Below, piece by piece: positions 8,860-18,818 of a stretch of DNA of 64,000 nucleotides. A program made the translations under genes and the position numbers. Origin of the DNA: Saccharicrinis sp965230625. GTDB lineage: Bacteria; Bacteroidota; Bacteroidia; Bacteroidales; Marinilabiliaceae. The notes beneath the pieces were generated by a model, which was not told the DNA's origin, did no database searches, and saw nothing but the letters and a program-made list of their open reading frames with translations. The stretch spans positions 620,001-684,000 of the forward strand of contig CBDDLL010000001.1 of assembly GCA_965230625.1 (NCBI GenBank), read 5' to 3'. How positions within the stretch are numbered: position 1 is the stretch's first letter; the number at the start of each line of letters is the position of its first letter.

Positions 8860-9051
8860 TTATACCAATTTAACATTAACCGCATTTAATCCTTTTTTAC
8901 CTTCTTTAAGCTCGAAGGTAACTTTGTCGTCTTCTTTTACATCATCGACAAGGCCTGTTACGTGAACGAAATATTCGTCATTAGATTCGTTGTCTTTAAT
9001 AAATCCAAATCCTTTGGATTCATTGAAAAATTTTACTTTTCCTTCTTTCAT
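8860..9051 (-). CDS. Cold-shock domain protein (CspA family)
   Basis: 63 residues, the full length of a single cold-shock domain. It contains the RNP1 motif KGFGFIK and RNP2-like YFVHVTG, which bind single-stranded RNA and DNA. Members act as RNA chaperones that melt secondary structure, often after temperature downshift or in fast growth. It has its own terminator, and a promoter -7-like element lies about 27 bases upstream, so it is probably monocistronic. Ends in VNAVNVKLV-like residues common in Bacteroidota homologues. Confidence 0.95.
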   Translation of the reverse strand: MKEGKVKFFNESKGFGFIKDNESNDEYFVHVTGLVDDVKEDDKVTFELKEGKKGLNAVNVKLV

Positions 9052-9077
9052 AATAAATTAAATAAAAACTACTATTA

Positions 9078-9085
9078 CAAATGTA
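9078..9085 (-). promoter_or_regulatory. Candidate -7 promoter element of the cold-shock gene
   Basis: The minus strand reads TACATTTG, a perfect match to the Bacteroidota TAnnTTTG element. No clear -33 TTTG is seen, so the call is tentative. Confidence 0.4.
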
Positions 9086-9260
9086 TCATTTAATACGAGA
9101 TATTAACTACGATTTTATAAAAAAACACTTTTTTGATTATTAAATTTAAGTAAACACGTAAATAACTTATTATCTTAAATTTAACATCTGAAATTACATC
9201 AAAATACAGATTAATGTTAAATTAAATATAAGTCTTTTTCTTCAACTCTCAATAAAAAAA

Positions 9261-10601
9261 TTAAAAACCTTTATCGGCTAATCCAATACCATTAATTTTT
9301 CTAAATAAGTTCAAAGCATATACATCTGTCATTCCACTAATATAATCTAACACCGAAAGTAATTTTTGATATGTTGTTGATTCCTCTCCAACTCTATATT
9401 GCTCGGGAACAAATGGTAAGAGCATTTCTGATAGCTTATCTTCAGGATTTAAAACAGCTTGTGAAAATTCATGAAGCAAAGTCCCTAAAATTTTAAATCC
9501 CGAAATTTCAATTTCAACTACAGAAGGATGCTTGTAGATTTGTTCAAAAGAAATCCGTTCGCATTTTTTTGCTGCTTCGAGTGTTTTTCCTTTTAGATGT
9601 TTAATTAAACTTCCTTCGAAAGATCCACTCATTATTGCTTCATAATTATCAATAAAAATTTGAGTACAATTAGCCACTAATTTACCAATTACAGATGCTC
9701 TAATAAGCGCAATCTGCTCATTAGTATCAGTAACCTCTTTGCATGTTTCTTCTATCTTTTTAATTATAGAGTTATCTTTTTCGTCCACTAAATAGGCTAA
9801 CAAAATATCTTTTGTAGTTTGGGTATCCAATATTTTTAATTTGTGAGCATCTTCTACATCCATTACCTGATAACATATATCGTCAGCAGCTTCAACTAAA
9901 TACACCAATGGATGACGACAAAATACTCCTGGTTCTTTTTCAATTAAACCTAACTCTTTTGCAAGGTTTTCAAACATTTCTTTCTCCGATTGAAAAAAAC
10001 CATATTTCTTTTTATCTGAATGTGCTGATGAGTATGGATATTTTAGAATTGATGCTACTGAAGAATAGGTTAATGAAAAGCCTCCTTTCCTCCTACCTTT
10101 AAATTGATGAGTTAATATCCTAAATGCATTTGCATTACCCTCAAATTCAATCAAATCGTTCCATTCTTCATCATTGATATTATATTGTTCCTTTAGATTA
10201 CGTCCAGAACCTTTCTTAAAATAATGAGAAAGAGCAGATTCTCCGGAATGACCAAAAGGTGGATTTCCCATATCATGGGCAAGACAAGCCGTTGCAACAA
10301 TAGAGCCTACCTCATTTATTAAACTATTTTCTTCACCTTTTTTATCGATAAGAAATTGTGAAATATTATAACCCAATGACCTACCTACACTAGCTACTTC
10401 CAAACTGTGTGTTAATCTGTTATGCACAAAAACACTTCCTGGTAGTGGAAAAACCTGGGTTTTATCTTGCAACCTTCTAAATGGAGATGAAAAAATTAAT
10501 CTGTCGTAATCTCTTTGGAATTGTGTACGTTGATGGTGAACAGTATAAATTCGATCTTCCTGACCGGTTCGTTTTGTAGATAATAGTTGATTCCAATTCA
10601 T
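9261..10601 (-). CDS. dgt: Deoxyguanosinetriphosphate triphosphohydrolase (dGTPase)
   Basis: 446 residues. Hydrolyses dGTP to deoxyguanosine and triphosphate, helping to control the dNTP pool. The HD-superfamily metal-binding residues are visible: H in HSLEVASVG, the HD pair in CLAHDMGNPPFGHSGE, and a further Asp in VEAADDICYQ. The length fits the type 2 dGTPase-like group in Bacteroidota. It begins two bases after the stop codon of the metallopeptidase gene upstream, so the two are co-transcribed. Confidence 0.92.
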   Translation of the reverse strand: MNWNQLLSTKRTGQEDRIYTVHHQRTQFQRDYDRLIFSSPFRRLQDKTQVFPLPGSVFVHNRLTHSLEVASVGRSLGYNISQFLIDKKGEENSLINEVGSIVATACLAHDMGNPPFGHSGESALSHYFKKGSGRNLKEQYNINDEEWNDLIEFEGNANAFRILTHQFKGRRKGGFSLTYSSVASILKYPYSSAHSDKKKYGFFQSEKEMFENLAKELGLIEKEPGVFCRHPLVYLVEAADDICYQVMDVEDAHKLKILDTQTTKDILLAYLVDEKDNSIIKKIEETCKEVTDTNEQIALIRASVIGKLVANCTQIFIDNYEAIMSGSFEGSLIKHLKGKTLEAAKKCERISFEQIYKHPSVVEIEISGFKILGTLLHEFSQAVLNPEDKLSEMLLPFVPEQYRVGEESTTYQKLLSVLDYISGMTDVYALNLFRKINGIGLADKGF

Positions 10602-10603
10602 AG

Positions 10604-11320
10604 TTAGTAAATTACAGTTCGATAGTTTTTTAATTCCTTATCTAGCTCTTTAGCTTTTCCATTAGTTACTTTATCCATTAACGACCAAAATCCTTTTCCA
10701 TGGTTTTTTTCTTTTGTATGACATAATTCATGCAGTAAGACGCAATCAATCAATCGATCTGGCAATCTCATTAAATGAAGGTTTAAGTTGATATTATTTA
10801 CACTAGAACAACTTCCCCATCTGGTTTTAAGGTTTTTAATAAACACTTTGTTATATGCAAAATCATACTCATTTGCTAATTGATTCAAACGATAAGGCAA
10901 GTAATTTTTAGCCGTCACTCTTAATGCTTCTTCAATTCCATACCTAATATTATCTTGTATGTTTGCCGATCTCACATCAATTTCTTGCGGATATTCAATT
11001 GTTAGTAGACCATCCTTTAACTTCATTTTTACATCGGTATTAGCGGTCTTTTTTATACTGAGTGCAAAAGAACGAGTAACGAACTTTGTATTTTCGTCAA
11101 ATATGGTTAAATCATTCTCCTTTTCCTTAACCTTAGCCATATTTTGCAGTATCCATTGTTTATTATTTAAAACAAAGTTTAATGCATCTTTTGGGTGTGT
11201 GTTTATGGGTACAATTACTTTAACAGGATCAAATGGTTTAAGTTTAATAGACAGTCTTCTTGCTTTTTTACTTACCTGAAATAAAACAGGTCCCACACCA
11301 TTAATATCAACTAACTCCAT
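10604..11320 (-). CDS. YgjP/SprT-like zinc metallopeptidase
   Basis: 238 residues. It carries the YgjP (former DUF45) signature: KTRWGSCS before the helix, then the zinc-binding HELCHTKEKNHGKGFW with HExxH-like HELCH and a third His. The N-terminal half is a beta-rich region. No signal peptide, so it is cytoplasmic. Homologues are common as stand-alone genes and near restriction or DNA-metabolism genes, but the substrate is not established. It is the first gene of a two-gene operon with dgt, only two bases apart. Confidence 0.85.
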   Translation of the reverse strand: MELVDINGVGPVLFQVSKKARRLSIKLKPFDPVKVIVPINTHPKDALNFVLNNKQWILQNMAKVKEKENDLTIFDENTKFVTRSFALSIKKTANTDVKMKLKDGLLTIEYPQEIDVRSANIQDNIRYGIEEALRVTAKNYLPYRLNQLANEYDFAYNKVFIKNLKTRWGSCSSVNNINLNLHLMRLPDRLIDCVLLHELCHTKEKNHGKGFWSLMDKVTNGKAKELDKELKNYRTVIY

Positions 11321-11390
11321 GAATACAAATTAAATCAATTAATAGATTATTGACAACATAATCATGCACCTTAAAAACTCTTTATTAATA

Positions 11391-11428
11391 AAAAAAGCCG
11401 CAAAACGGTGGGATGTTTTACGGCTTTT
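11391..11428 (-). terminator. Terminator of the POT-like transporter gene (possibly bidirectional)
   Basis: Stem GCCGCAAAAC (11397-11406) with GTTTTACGGC (11415-11424), one mismatch. On the minus strand it is followed by TTTTTT, on the plus strand by TTTTA. Confidence 0.8.
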
Positions 11429-11447
11429 ATTGGTTGTGCGAGTGGAA

Positions 11448-12812
11448 TTAAATTTCCTTTTTACGCGTTAAACGGCCATAAATTACTAAAGCAATAGCTG
11501 ATATCATAGCAATAGCTCCAAAATAATACCAAATATAATGTGCATTTGCACTAGCAACTTGCCATTCTGCTGTTCTTCCTCCAAATTTTATTGGATCAGG
11601 GCAGTATTTATCTAATAAAACACCAGACATTAAAAAACCTAATATACTTGATAAAAATGAATGCAGGTGACTAAAACCTAAATACAAACCTTCCTCTCCT
11701 TTAGGAGCTTGAAATGAAAAGTATTCTAAAAACCTTGGAGAAATAAATGATTCTGCTAATCCTTGAAATGCAATACCTACAATCATCATAAACGCAATGG
11801 GGTGTAAACCGAGTAATCCAGTTTCTCCTCCAAATAAATTTCCTGCAGCCATACAAAAAGCAGAAATCGGCATAATAAACATTCCAACAGTCATAGAAAA
11901 TAATGCACTGCGTTTTTTCAACATGGATGTTACTAAGCCAACCGTTGTAAATACTACCAATGGATTAACGTTAGCATACCAACTAGGAGAAGCACTTTCT
12001 CCTGCCATTCGTAATACATATTTTGGCATAGTAGCATAAAGTTGATGCTGTACCATCCAAAAACCTGTTATTATAACTATTAAAATAATTAACCTTGCAT
12101 TACCCAAAACTTTAATAAATGCACTCCAAATTTCTCCAAAAGTCTTTCCTTCTCTTTGTTTTACTGATGGTTTAAACAAGAAAAATACTGCAATCAAAGC
12201 TAAAAAAGTCATTCCTGCTGAAAAATAACTAATGTGAATTAGCCCTACATTACCCATTGCTTCCCTTAATGGTTTTACAATTGTTTTTCCACTAAATGCA
12301 CCAATATTAACTATGGTATAAAAAATAGAAAATCCAGTTGCTCTATTCTTTTCACTCGTTTCTAACGATACAGTTCCTGTAATAACCGACTTAATAAAAC
12401 TTCCTCCTATAATAATTAAAGCCATTACAGGAAGAATTGCATATCTAAAGTTACTTTTTTCAAGTCCGTTAAATGTAGTTTCAATATCATACTGTGCAAG
12501 TCCAGCATTTTGAATAAATGTAGGTAATAAACCTAATCCTAAATATCCAAACGATAGAAATGTGAAAGCAACAATTAAGGATTTCTTAAATCCTATTTTA
12601 TCAGCATAAGCCCCAGCAAATGTAGGTAAGAAATACAATAACGCAGAAAATGTTCCGGCAATTGCTGCTGCCTCAATATCGTTAAATGCTAAAATTCTTG
12701 ATAAATAAAGAGTTATAACAATAAAAACTCCATAGTAGGCTGCTCGCTCTAATAACTCTGCAAAGTTTGCGGTCCAAAATGCTTTAGAAAACCTTGTGAA
12801 AAAATTAATCAT
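11448..12812 (-). CDS. POT-like MFS transporter
   Basis: 454 residues with about 12 predicted membrane segments. The first helix contains ELLERAAYYG, which matches the ExxERxxYYG motif of the proton-dependent oligopeptide transporter (POT/PTR) family, where the Glu and Arg couple proton movement to peptide uptake. It also has an MFS-like loop AGAYADKIGFKKS between helices 2 and 3. The rest is more diverged than classic DtpA-type carriers, so the substrate could be peptides or another small nutrient. Single gene with its own terminator. Confidence 0.8.
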   Translation of the reverse strand: MINFFTRFSKAFWTANFAELLERAAYYGVFIVITLYLSRILAFNDIEAAAIAGTFSALLYFLPTFAGAYADKIGFKKSLIVAFTFLSFGYLGLGLLPTFIQNAGLAQYDIETTFNGLEKSNFRYAILPVMALIIIGGSFIKSVITGTVSLETSEKNRATGFSIFYTIVNIGAFSGKTIVKPLREAMGNVGLIHISYFSAGMTFLALIAVFFLFKPSVKQREGKTFGEIWSAFIKVLGNARLIILIVIITGFWMVQHQLYATMPKYVLRMAGESASPSWYANVNPLVVFTTVGLVTSMLKKRSALFSMTVGMFIMPISAFCMAAGNLFGGETGLLGLHPIAFMMIVGIAFQGLAESFISPRFLEYFSFQAPKGEEGLYLGFSHLHSFLSSILGFLMSGVLLDKYCPDPIKFGGRTAEWQVASANAHYIWYYFGAIAMISAIALVIYGRLTRKKEI

Positions 12813-13090
12813 GTGAAACTATATTTCATTTGTTTATATTTTGCTCTTATGGTATTATGAAACTCCCAATGAATTTTAACCATTGACTTTATCATTCTTC
12901 TATCTCATTTTTACATTTTAAAATGCTAAAATTCATTTAAGTTTCATTTTAACGGGCATAGATACAAATAGATTATGAAATGCAAAAAGACAAAAATCAT
13001 AAAACGTCCCCTATTTTGATTCTTTACTCATTCAAAAAAATGTCTTAAATTGAATTCAGCTCTTTTTTTTACTATAAACTCCTAATTATT

Positions 13091-14677
13091 ATGCCACAAT
13101 TTTATCTAAAATATCGTTCGCATCATAAATTAGATTATGGTGTTCCTGAAATGCTCAATAAACTTGGTATTAAAGCAAATAATCCTGGCTTAACAACTGG
13201 CACAGATTGGAAAACAACCAATGGTAAATCTTCCACATCTTATTCTCCAATTGATGGACATCCTATTGCTCAAGTATACAATGCAACTTCTGCAGATTAT
13301 ATCAACCTTGTTGAAACTGCTCAAATTGCTTTTAAAAATTGGAGGCAAATTCCCGCACCTAAAAGAGGCGAAATAGTTCGTCAAATAGGCAATGCATTTA
13401 GAAATCAAAAAGAAAACCTTGGTAAATTGATTTCATTGGAAATGGGTAAAATATACCAGGAAGGTCTTGGTGAAGTACAAGAAATGATTGATATATGTGA
13501 TTATGCGGTTGGACTTTCACGCCAGTTATATGGTTTTACCATGCAAAGTGAACGTTTTAACCATCGCCTTTACGACCAATACCATCCTTTGGGAGTTGTT
13601 GGTATTATATCAGCCTTTAACTTTCCTATGGCAGTTTGGGCATGGAATGCAATGATTGCCCTTGTATGTGGTAATGTATGTATTTGGAAACCAAGCTCAA
13701 AAGTTCCATTATGCGCTATTGCAATCCATAAAGTAATCGAAAAAGTATTAAAAGAGAATGATGTTCCAGAAGGAGTTATAAATCTAATTGTTGCACCTTC
13801 ATCCGAAATTGGAGATTTAATGTCTGAGGACAAACGTATCTCTTTAATTTCAATAACAGGCTCTACCAAAGTAGGTAAAAATGTTAGTGAAAAAGTAGCT
13901 AAACGACTTGGTAGAACTATAGCAGAGCTAGGCGGGAATAATGCTATTATTGTAACACAAACAGCAGATATGCAACTTGCTATACCTGCAATTGTATTTG
14001 GAGCTGTTGGAACTACAGGACAACGATGTACTACAACCAGGCGTTTAATTATTCATGAGTCTATATATGAACATGTAATTGAATTGTTATTAAATGCATA
14101 CCAACAAGTTGAGAAAAAAATAGGGCATCCATTAGATGAAAGTAAGTTAGTTGGACCACTAATTGATAATTATGCGGTTGATTTATATATAAATACAATC
14201 AATACTGCATTGGAGCAAGAATGTCGTGTTTTGTTTGGAAATAAAGTTTTAACCTCAGGAATATCAGATCAGGGATATTATGTTATTCCAACCATTATAG
14301 AAGCTGAAAATCATTTGCCAATTGTGCAACACGAATCGTTTGTTCCTGTTTTATATATAATGAAATACCAAAATTTTCAAGAAGCCATTGAATTACATAA
14401 CAATGTACCTCAAGGACTTTCATCTTCCATTTTTAGTCAAAATATGCATGAGTGCGAAGAGTTTATTTCGTCAATTGGTAGTGATTGCGGAATTGCCAAT
14501 GTAAATATTGGTACTTCTGGTGCTGAAATTGGCGGTGCTTTTGGTGGTGAAAAGGAAACCGGAGGTGGTAGAGAGTCCGGATCTGATGCTTGGAAGTCCT
14601 ATATGCGCAGACAAACCAATACCATTAACTGGAGTAAAGATTTACCGCTTGCTCAAGGTATAAAGTTTCAGTTATAG
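13091..14677 (+). CDS. Aldehyde dehydrogenase, antiquitin (ALDH7) type
   Basis: 528 residues. Oxidises an aldehyde with NAD(P)+; ALDH7 members act on alpha-aminoadipic semialdehyde/piperideine-6-carboxylate in lysine breakdown. The sequence shows the cofactor region GIISAFNFPMAVWAWNAM, the general-base Glu in IAELGGNNA (~279) and the catalytic Cys in TTGQRCTTTRR (~313); the stretch ELGGNNA...FGAVGTTGQRCTTTRR is characteristic of antiquitin. The C-terminal GGAFGGEKETGGGRESGSDAWKSYMRR is also typical. A later start at 13151 (MLNKLGIK) would match the usual antiquitin N-terminus. It stands alone, so the pathway link is from family only. Confidence 0.9.
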   Translation: MPQFYLKYRSHHKLDYGVPEMLNKLGIKANNPGLTTGTDWKTTNGKSSTSYSPIDGHPIAQVYNATSADYINLVETAQIAFKNWRQIPAPKRGEIVRQIGNAFRNQKENLGKLISLEMGKIYQEGLGEVQEMIDICDYAVGLSRQLYGFTMQSERFNHRLYDQYHPLGVVGIISAFNFPMAVWAWNAMIALVCGNVCIWKPSSKVPLCAIAIHKVIEKVLKENDVPEGVINLIVAPSSEIGDLMSEDKRISLISITGSTKVGKNVSEKVAKRLGRTIAELGGNNAIIVTQTADMQLAIPAIVFGAVGTTGQRCTTTRRLIIHESIYEHVIELLLNAYQQVEKKIGHPLDESKLVGPLIDNYAVDLYINTINTALEQECRVLFGNKVLTSGISDQGYYVIPTIIEAENHLPIVQHESFVPVLYIMKYQNFQEAIELHNNVPQGLSSSIFSQNMHECEEFISSIGSDCGIANVNIGTSGAEIGGAFGGEKETGGGRESGSDAWKSYMRRQTNTINWSKDLPLAQGIKFQL

Positions 14678-15024
14678 TTACAAAAAACCGATAGCTTTTA
14701 GATAAAAGACTTTTTTTACATTTCGCTCAATATCAACCCCTTATGCACAGAGACATTTAATTCTCAACATATTAATATTCAAGCATTTATTAAATTTTTA
14801 ACAAACTATTAAGTTAATTAGTGATTAAAAATATTCACATGAGAAAATTAATAATTCATAATATTATTTTATATAATTCAAAGTACCTTACCTTATTTAC
14901 ATTACATTATTTCACGTAATTATCAATTAATTATGCACGATAATTAAAATATTCAATATTCAACAAAAATATTTTTACATATTAGCGTTGCCTATAACTA
15001 TCAACAATCTATAAAACATAATTT
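14678..15024. other. AT-rich intergenic region, 347 bp
   Basis: Very AT-rich, with no open frame, hairpin or recognisable RNA. It presumably carries the promoter of the 15025 gene, but I could not pick a convincing -33/-7 pair. Confidence 0.4.
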
Positions 15025-15810
15025 ATGGTAACGTTATTTAAATTAAGAAAACTATTCTTTGTAATTGGAATTGTTATTATTGGACTAAACATTTTTGGTC
15101 TCTTTTTACCCTTAAGAAATCCGGAAATATATCATGAAAAAAGTGATGATATCACATTGACTGAGGAGCAATTATTAGACATTGTTTCTCAAAGGGATTC
15201 ATCCGATGAGGATTTTACTTTAAAAGTAAATAGTGCTGTAAATCAAGGAATAGCTCACTATTGGGAAAAAGAAGGAATAGATAAGTATTATTTAAGAATT
15301 CCAATTTACGAAAATTACATCCTATTTTGTGCCAGTTTTGTATACCCTCGTTTTTTTGAAAGGTATCAGTTCTGTGATTACAAAAAAGCCATTAAAAGAG
15401 GTGTTGGGTTATGTTCGCAACATGCTATTATCGTATCTGAAATACTTGAGGAAAATGGTATAAACACAAAAGTAATAGACTTAGGATCACATGTTGTTTT
15501 ATCAGCTCAGGTTAATAAATCAAAAGATATTTGGTATGTGTTAGACCCTGATATTGGCGTAGTTATCAAACACAGCCTAGAAGAAATTGAAGAGAACCCT
15601 GAACTAATTAGAAAGTATTACAAATGCAAAGAATACTTAGATTTAGATTGCTATGTTAACAAATATAAAAAGGAAGGTAATTTAGTTTGGGATGGAGCTT
15701 ATGAATATTTAAAAGAACTATTTTTTATTGAGTATTTATCATACATAGGGAAATGGATTATTCCTTTTTTACTATGTTTTCCAATGTTATTTATGACCCG
15801 AAATTATTAA
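15025..15810 (+). CDS. Membrane-anchored transglutaminase-like cysteine protein
   Basis: 261 residues. One membrane helix at each end (~8-28 and ~238-257) with a ~200-residue domain between them. That domain shows the papain-like transglutaminase triad in order: Cys in GVGLCSQHA (~130), His in DLGSHVVLSA (~156) and Asp in YVLDPDIGV (~174). Such domains cleave or cross-link peptides, but many bacterial members have no known substrate. It stands alone, convergent with polA. The two-helix anchoring around a transglutaminase core is uncommon. Family assignment rests on the triad spacing; exact function is unknown. Confidence 0.65.
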   Translation: MVTLFKLRKLFFVIGIVIIGLNIFGLFLPLRNPEIYHEKSDDITLTEEQLLDIVSQRDSSDEDFTLKVNSAVNQGIAHYWEKEGIDKYYLRIPIYENYILFCASFVYPRFFERYQFCDYKKAIKRGVGLCSQHAIIVSEILEENGINTKVIDLGSHVVLSAQVNKSKDIWYVLDPDIGVVIKHSLEEIEENPELIRKYYKCKEYLDLDCYVNKYKKEGNLVWDGAYEYLKELFFIEYLSYIGKWIIPFLLCFPMLFMTRNY

Positions 15811-15871
15811 ACAGACTTTGCAAGTAAGCACTAAACACCAGATTAAGCAATACTCCAAACTTAAATAATAA

Positions 15872-15907
15872 AGTCTACTGCACATTAATAATAATGTGTA
15901 GTAGGCT
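15872..15907. terminator. Long hairpin between convergent genes
   Basis: AGTCTACTGCACATTA and TAATGTGTAGTAGGCT form a 16-bp stem with two mismatches and a three-base loop. It lies between the converging 15025 gene and polA. There is no strong T-tract, so it may be a bidirectional terminator or a convergence barrier. Confidence 0.5.
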
Positions 15908-15934
15908 AAATATAAAATTAAAATATCTCATTTT

Positions 15935-18703
15935 TTAATGTGCTTCATGCCAGTTGACTCCTACTCCCATATCTATAGATAAAGGTACCGATAGCTCGCA
16001 AGCATTCTCCATACATTCTTTTACAATTTGTTTAACTTGTTCCAATTCATTTTTAAGTACATCAAAGTTTAATTCATCATGCACTTGAAGAATCATTTTT
16101 GATTGTAACTGGTGCTTATCAAGTTCTGATTGAATTGCCACCATTGCCATTTTAATAACATCCGCTGCAGTTCCTTGGATTGGAGCATTTATAGCATTAC
16201 GTTCGGCTACCCCACGCACAACTCCATTGCGGGAATTGATATCTGGTAAGTTCCTTCTTCTTCCAAACACAGTCTCAACGTAACCCTTTTCGCGAGCTAC
16301 TTCAATGCTTTTGTCCATGTATTCTTTTACTTCGGGGAAGTTCTCGAAATATCCTGTTATTAGCTCTTTAGCTTCTGTACGTGAAATATTTAAACGCTCG
16401 GCCAATCCAAATGCAGAAATACCGTAAATAATACCAAAGTTAGCTGTTTTAGCTTTTCTTCGCATTTCAGAAGTTACATCTTCTAACGGAACTTTATAAA
16501 TTTTAGCAGCTGTAGAGGCATGAATATCTTCTCCTTTATTAAAGGCCTCTAATAAATGTTTGTCCTGGCTAAGATGAGCCATTAAACGAAGTTCTACCTG
16601 TGAATAATCAGCTGATAAAAAAACATGCTCATCATCGCTAGCAATAAAAGCTTTACGAATTTCGCGTCCATCTTCATCGCGAATAGGAATATTTTGCAAG
16701 TTGGGATTTACACTACTTATGCGTCCTGTAACTACCATTGCCTGGTTATAAGTAGTATGAATTTTTCCTGTTTTAGAATTTACCAATTGAGGAAGGGCTT
16801 CTACATAAGTATTTAGTAATTTTTTTAGCCCCCGGAACTCAAGTATTTTATCAATAATTTCGTGTTTACCTTTTAATTTAGCCAGTGTTTCCTCACTTGT
16901 ACTATATTGACCTGATTTAGTTTTTTTAGCTTTGGCATCAATCTTCATATGTTCAAACAGCACTTCTCCCACTTGCTTAGGGCTCGCTACATTAAATTCT
17001 ACTCCAGCCAATTCTAAAATTTCTTTTTCTAAAGCTCCAATCCTTTCTTTTAATTGCAGTTCAAATTCTTTTAGCTCATTTACATTCAACTTAACTCCAC
17101 AGTCTTCCATTTCGGCCAAAACTAAAAGTAAAGGCATTTCTGTTTCATAAAACAATTTTTCCAGACCAGCTTCTTTTAATTTTGGTTCTAGAAATTCCTT
17201 TAATTGTAATGTAATATCAGCATCCTCTGCAGCGTACTCTTTAGTTTTTTCAACTTCTACCTGACGCATATTTAACTGGCCTTTACCCTTTTTACCAATT
17301 AAAGACTCAAGTTTTACAGGAGAGTAACTCAAATAGGTTTCGGACATGAAATCCATACTATTTTTTAAACCTGGCAATGCTAAGTGATGAGCTACCATGG
17401 TATCAAATATTTGTCCCTTTACTTTAATACCATAATTTTTGAGAACAAGGATATCATATTTTAAATTTTGACCAATCTTTAATATCTCCTCATCCTCCAG
17501 AACCAATTTAAATCTTTGGGCTAAATCCCTTGCTTCTTTTTGATCTTCGGGAAAAGGAACATAATATGCCTCACCTTTCTTCCACGAAAATGAGATACCT
17601 ACAAGCTCCGCAATATCGGTATCTAATCCTGTTGTTTCAGTATCAAAACAATACTCTTTTTGAACACTTAATTCAGCAGCTAATGAAGCATAAGCCTGTT
17701 CGTTATCAACTAAGTAATAGTTATGCTCTACATTTTCGATGGTTTTTAATGAGGATGAAAAAACAGGAGTCTCCTCAACATGTGGTTGACCAAATAAGTC
17801 TCCTTGTGAAGGTGGAGCTACTTTAGTTTCAAAACCAAACCGGGGAATCATGCTTTTAAACTCTAATTCTTCCAGCAATTCCAATAGATCTTCCTTGTTT
17901 GGCTCACAAACTTTCAATGCATCTTCATCCAACTCAATAGGAACCTCACGACTAATAGTAGCAAGTGTATAAGATAATTCTACCTGCTCTTTAAAGTTGA
18001 CTAAGTTTTCCTTTCTCTTTCCCTTGAACTCTTCAATTCGGTCGTATATTCCATCTATACTTTTATACTTTGCAATCACATCCTTCGCTCCCTTTTCTCC
18101 TATCCCCGGACATCCTGGAATGTTATCTGATGCATCACCCATTAAAGCCAATATGTCAATTACTTGTTTTGGTTCTTCAATGGCAAACTTCTCTTGTACT
18201 TCGGGAATACCCAAAATGTCCATTTCTCCACCTTTACTCCTTGGTTTATACATTTTAACATTGTCCGAAACCAATTGAGCATAGTCCTTATCAGGAGTCA
18301 TCATAAAGACTTCAAAGCCTTCTTTTTCAGCCTTTAACGAAACAGTCCCAATAACATCATCCGCTTCATATCCATTTACTTCCAGAATTGGAATGTTAAG
18401 TGCATCCAATAATCTTTTAATATATGGCACAGCCAGCTTAATATCTTCGGGAGTTGCTTCACGTTGCGCTTTATACGGTTCGTACATTTCGTGTCGGAAA
18501 GTTGGTCCTGCAGGGTCAAAAGCAACTGCTAAATGAGTAGGTTTTTCTTTTTGTAATACCTCTAGCAATGAATTAGTAAATCCATATATAGCCGAAGTAT
18601 TTAATTTTTTAGAATTAATTCTGGGAGCTCTAATAAATGCATAGTAAGCTCTATATATTAATGCATAAGCATCTAGCAGAAAAAGTTTTTTTGTATCTGA
18701 CAT
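15935..18703 (-). CDS. polA: DNA polymerase I
   Basis: 922 residues with all three domains. N-terminal 5'-3' exonuclease (~1-290; LLDAYALIYRAYYAF, MGDASDNIPGCPGIGEKGA), 3'-5' proofreading exonuclease (~330-520; the active-site Asp and Glu are kept in CFDTETTGLD), and the polymerase (~540-922) with motif A SADYSQVELRLMAHLS, motif B RRKAKTANFGIIYG and motif C LQVHDELNFDV. It fills gaps, replaces RNA primers and serves excision repair. Because the exonuclease acidic residues are present, proofreading is predicted to work. Lies just upstream of the prenyl synthase gene on the same strand. Confidence 0.97.
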   Translation of the reverse strand: MSDTKKLFLLDAYALIYRAYYAFIRAPRINSKKLNTSAIYGFTNSLLEVLQKEKPTHLAVAFDPAGPTFRHEMYEPYKAQREATPEDIKLAVPYIKRLLDALNIPILEVNGYEADDVIGTVSLKAEKEGFEVFMMTPDKDYAQLVSDNVKMYKPRSKGGEMDILGIPEVQEKFAIEEPKQVIDILALMGDASDNIPGCPGIGEKGAKDVIAKYKSIDGIYDRIEEFKGKRKENLVNFKEQVELSYTLATISREVPIELDEDALKVCEPNKEDLLELLEELEFKSMIPRFGFETKVAPPSQGDLFGQPHVEETPVFSSSLKTIENVEHNYYLVDNEQAYASLAAELSVQKEYCFDTETTGLDTDIAELVGISFSWKKGEAYYVPFPEDQKEARDLAQRFKLVLEDEEILKIGQNLKYDILVLKNYGIKVKGQIFDTMVAHHLALPGLKNSMDFMSETYLSYSPVKLESLIGKKGKGQLNMRQVEVEKTKEYAAEDADITLQLKEFLEPKLKEAGLEKLFYETEMPLLLVLAEMEDCGVKLNVNELKEFELQLKERIGALEKEILELAGVEFNVASPKQVGEVLFEHMKIDAKAKKTKSGQYSTSEETLAKLKGKHEIIDKILEFRGLKKLLNTYVEALPQLVNSKTGKIHTTYNQAMVVTGRISSVNPNLQNIPIRDEDGREIRKAFIASDDEHVFLSADYSQVELRLMAHLSQDKHLLEAFNKGEDIHASTAAKIYKVPLEDVTSEMRRKAKTANFGIIYGISAFGLAERLNISRTEAKELITGYFENFPEVKEYMDKSIEVAREKGYVETVFGRRRNLPDINSRNGVVRGVAERNAINAPIQGTAADVIKMAMVAIQSELDKHQLQSKMILQVHDELNFDVLKNELEQVKQIVKECMENACELSVPLSIDMGVGVNWHEAH

Positions 18704-18730
18704 AATAAATAGTATAAATTATTAAGATAT

Positions 18731-18804
18731 AAGTATAAAGACATCAAATCATAATTAGCACTATTTATCTAGGAGTAAATCTTTTGTCTTAAGTCTTTAT
18801 ACTT
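18731..18804. repeat. Inverted repeat between polA and the prenyl synthase gene
   Basis: AAGTATAAAGAC (18731-18742) and GTCTTTATACTT (18793-18804) are perfect 12-bp inverted copies, 50 bp apart. Nearby minus-strand text (GACAAAAG..., AGACAAAAGA) recalls the dispersed repeat at 875, 27364 and 48500. Role unknown. Confidence 0.45.
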
Positions 18805-18818
18805 TTGTCTATTTCAGG

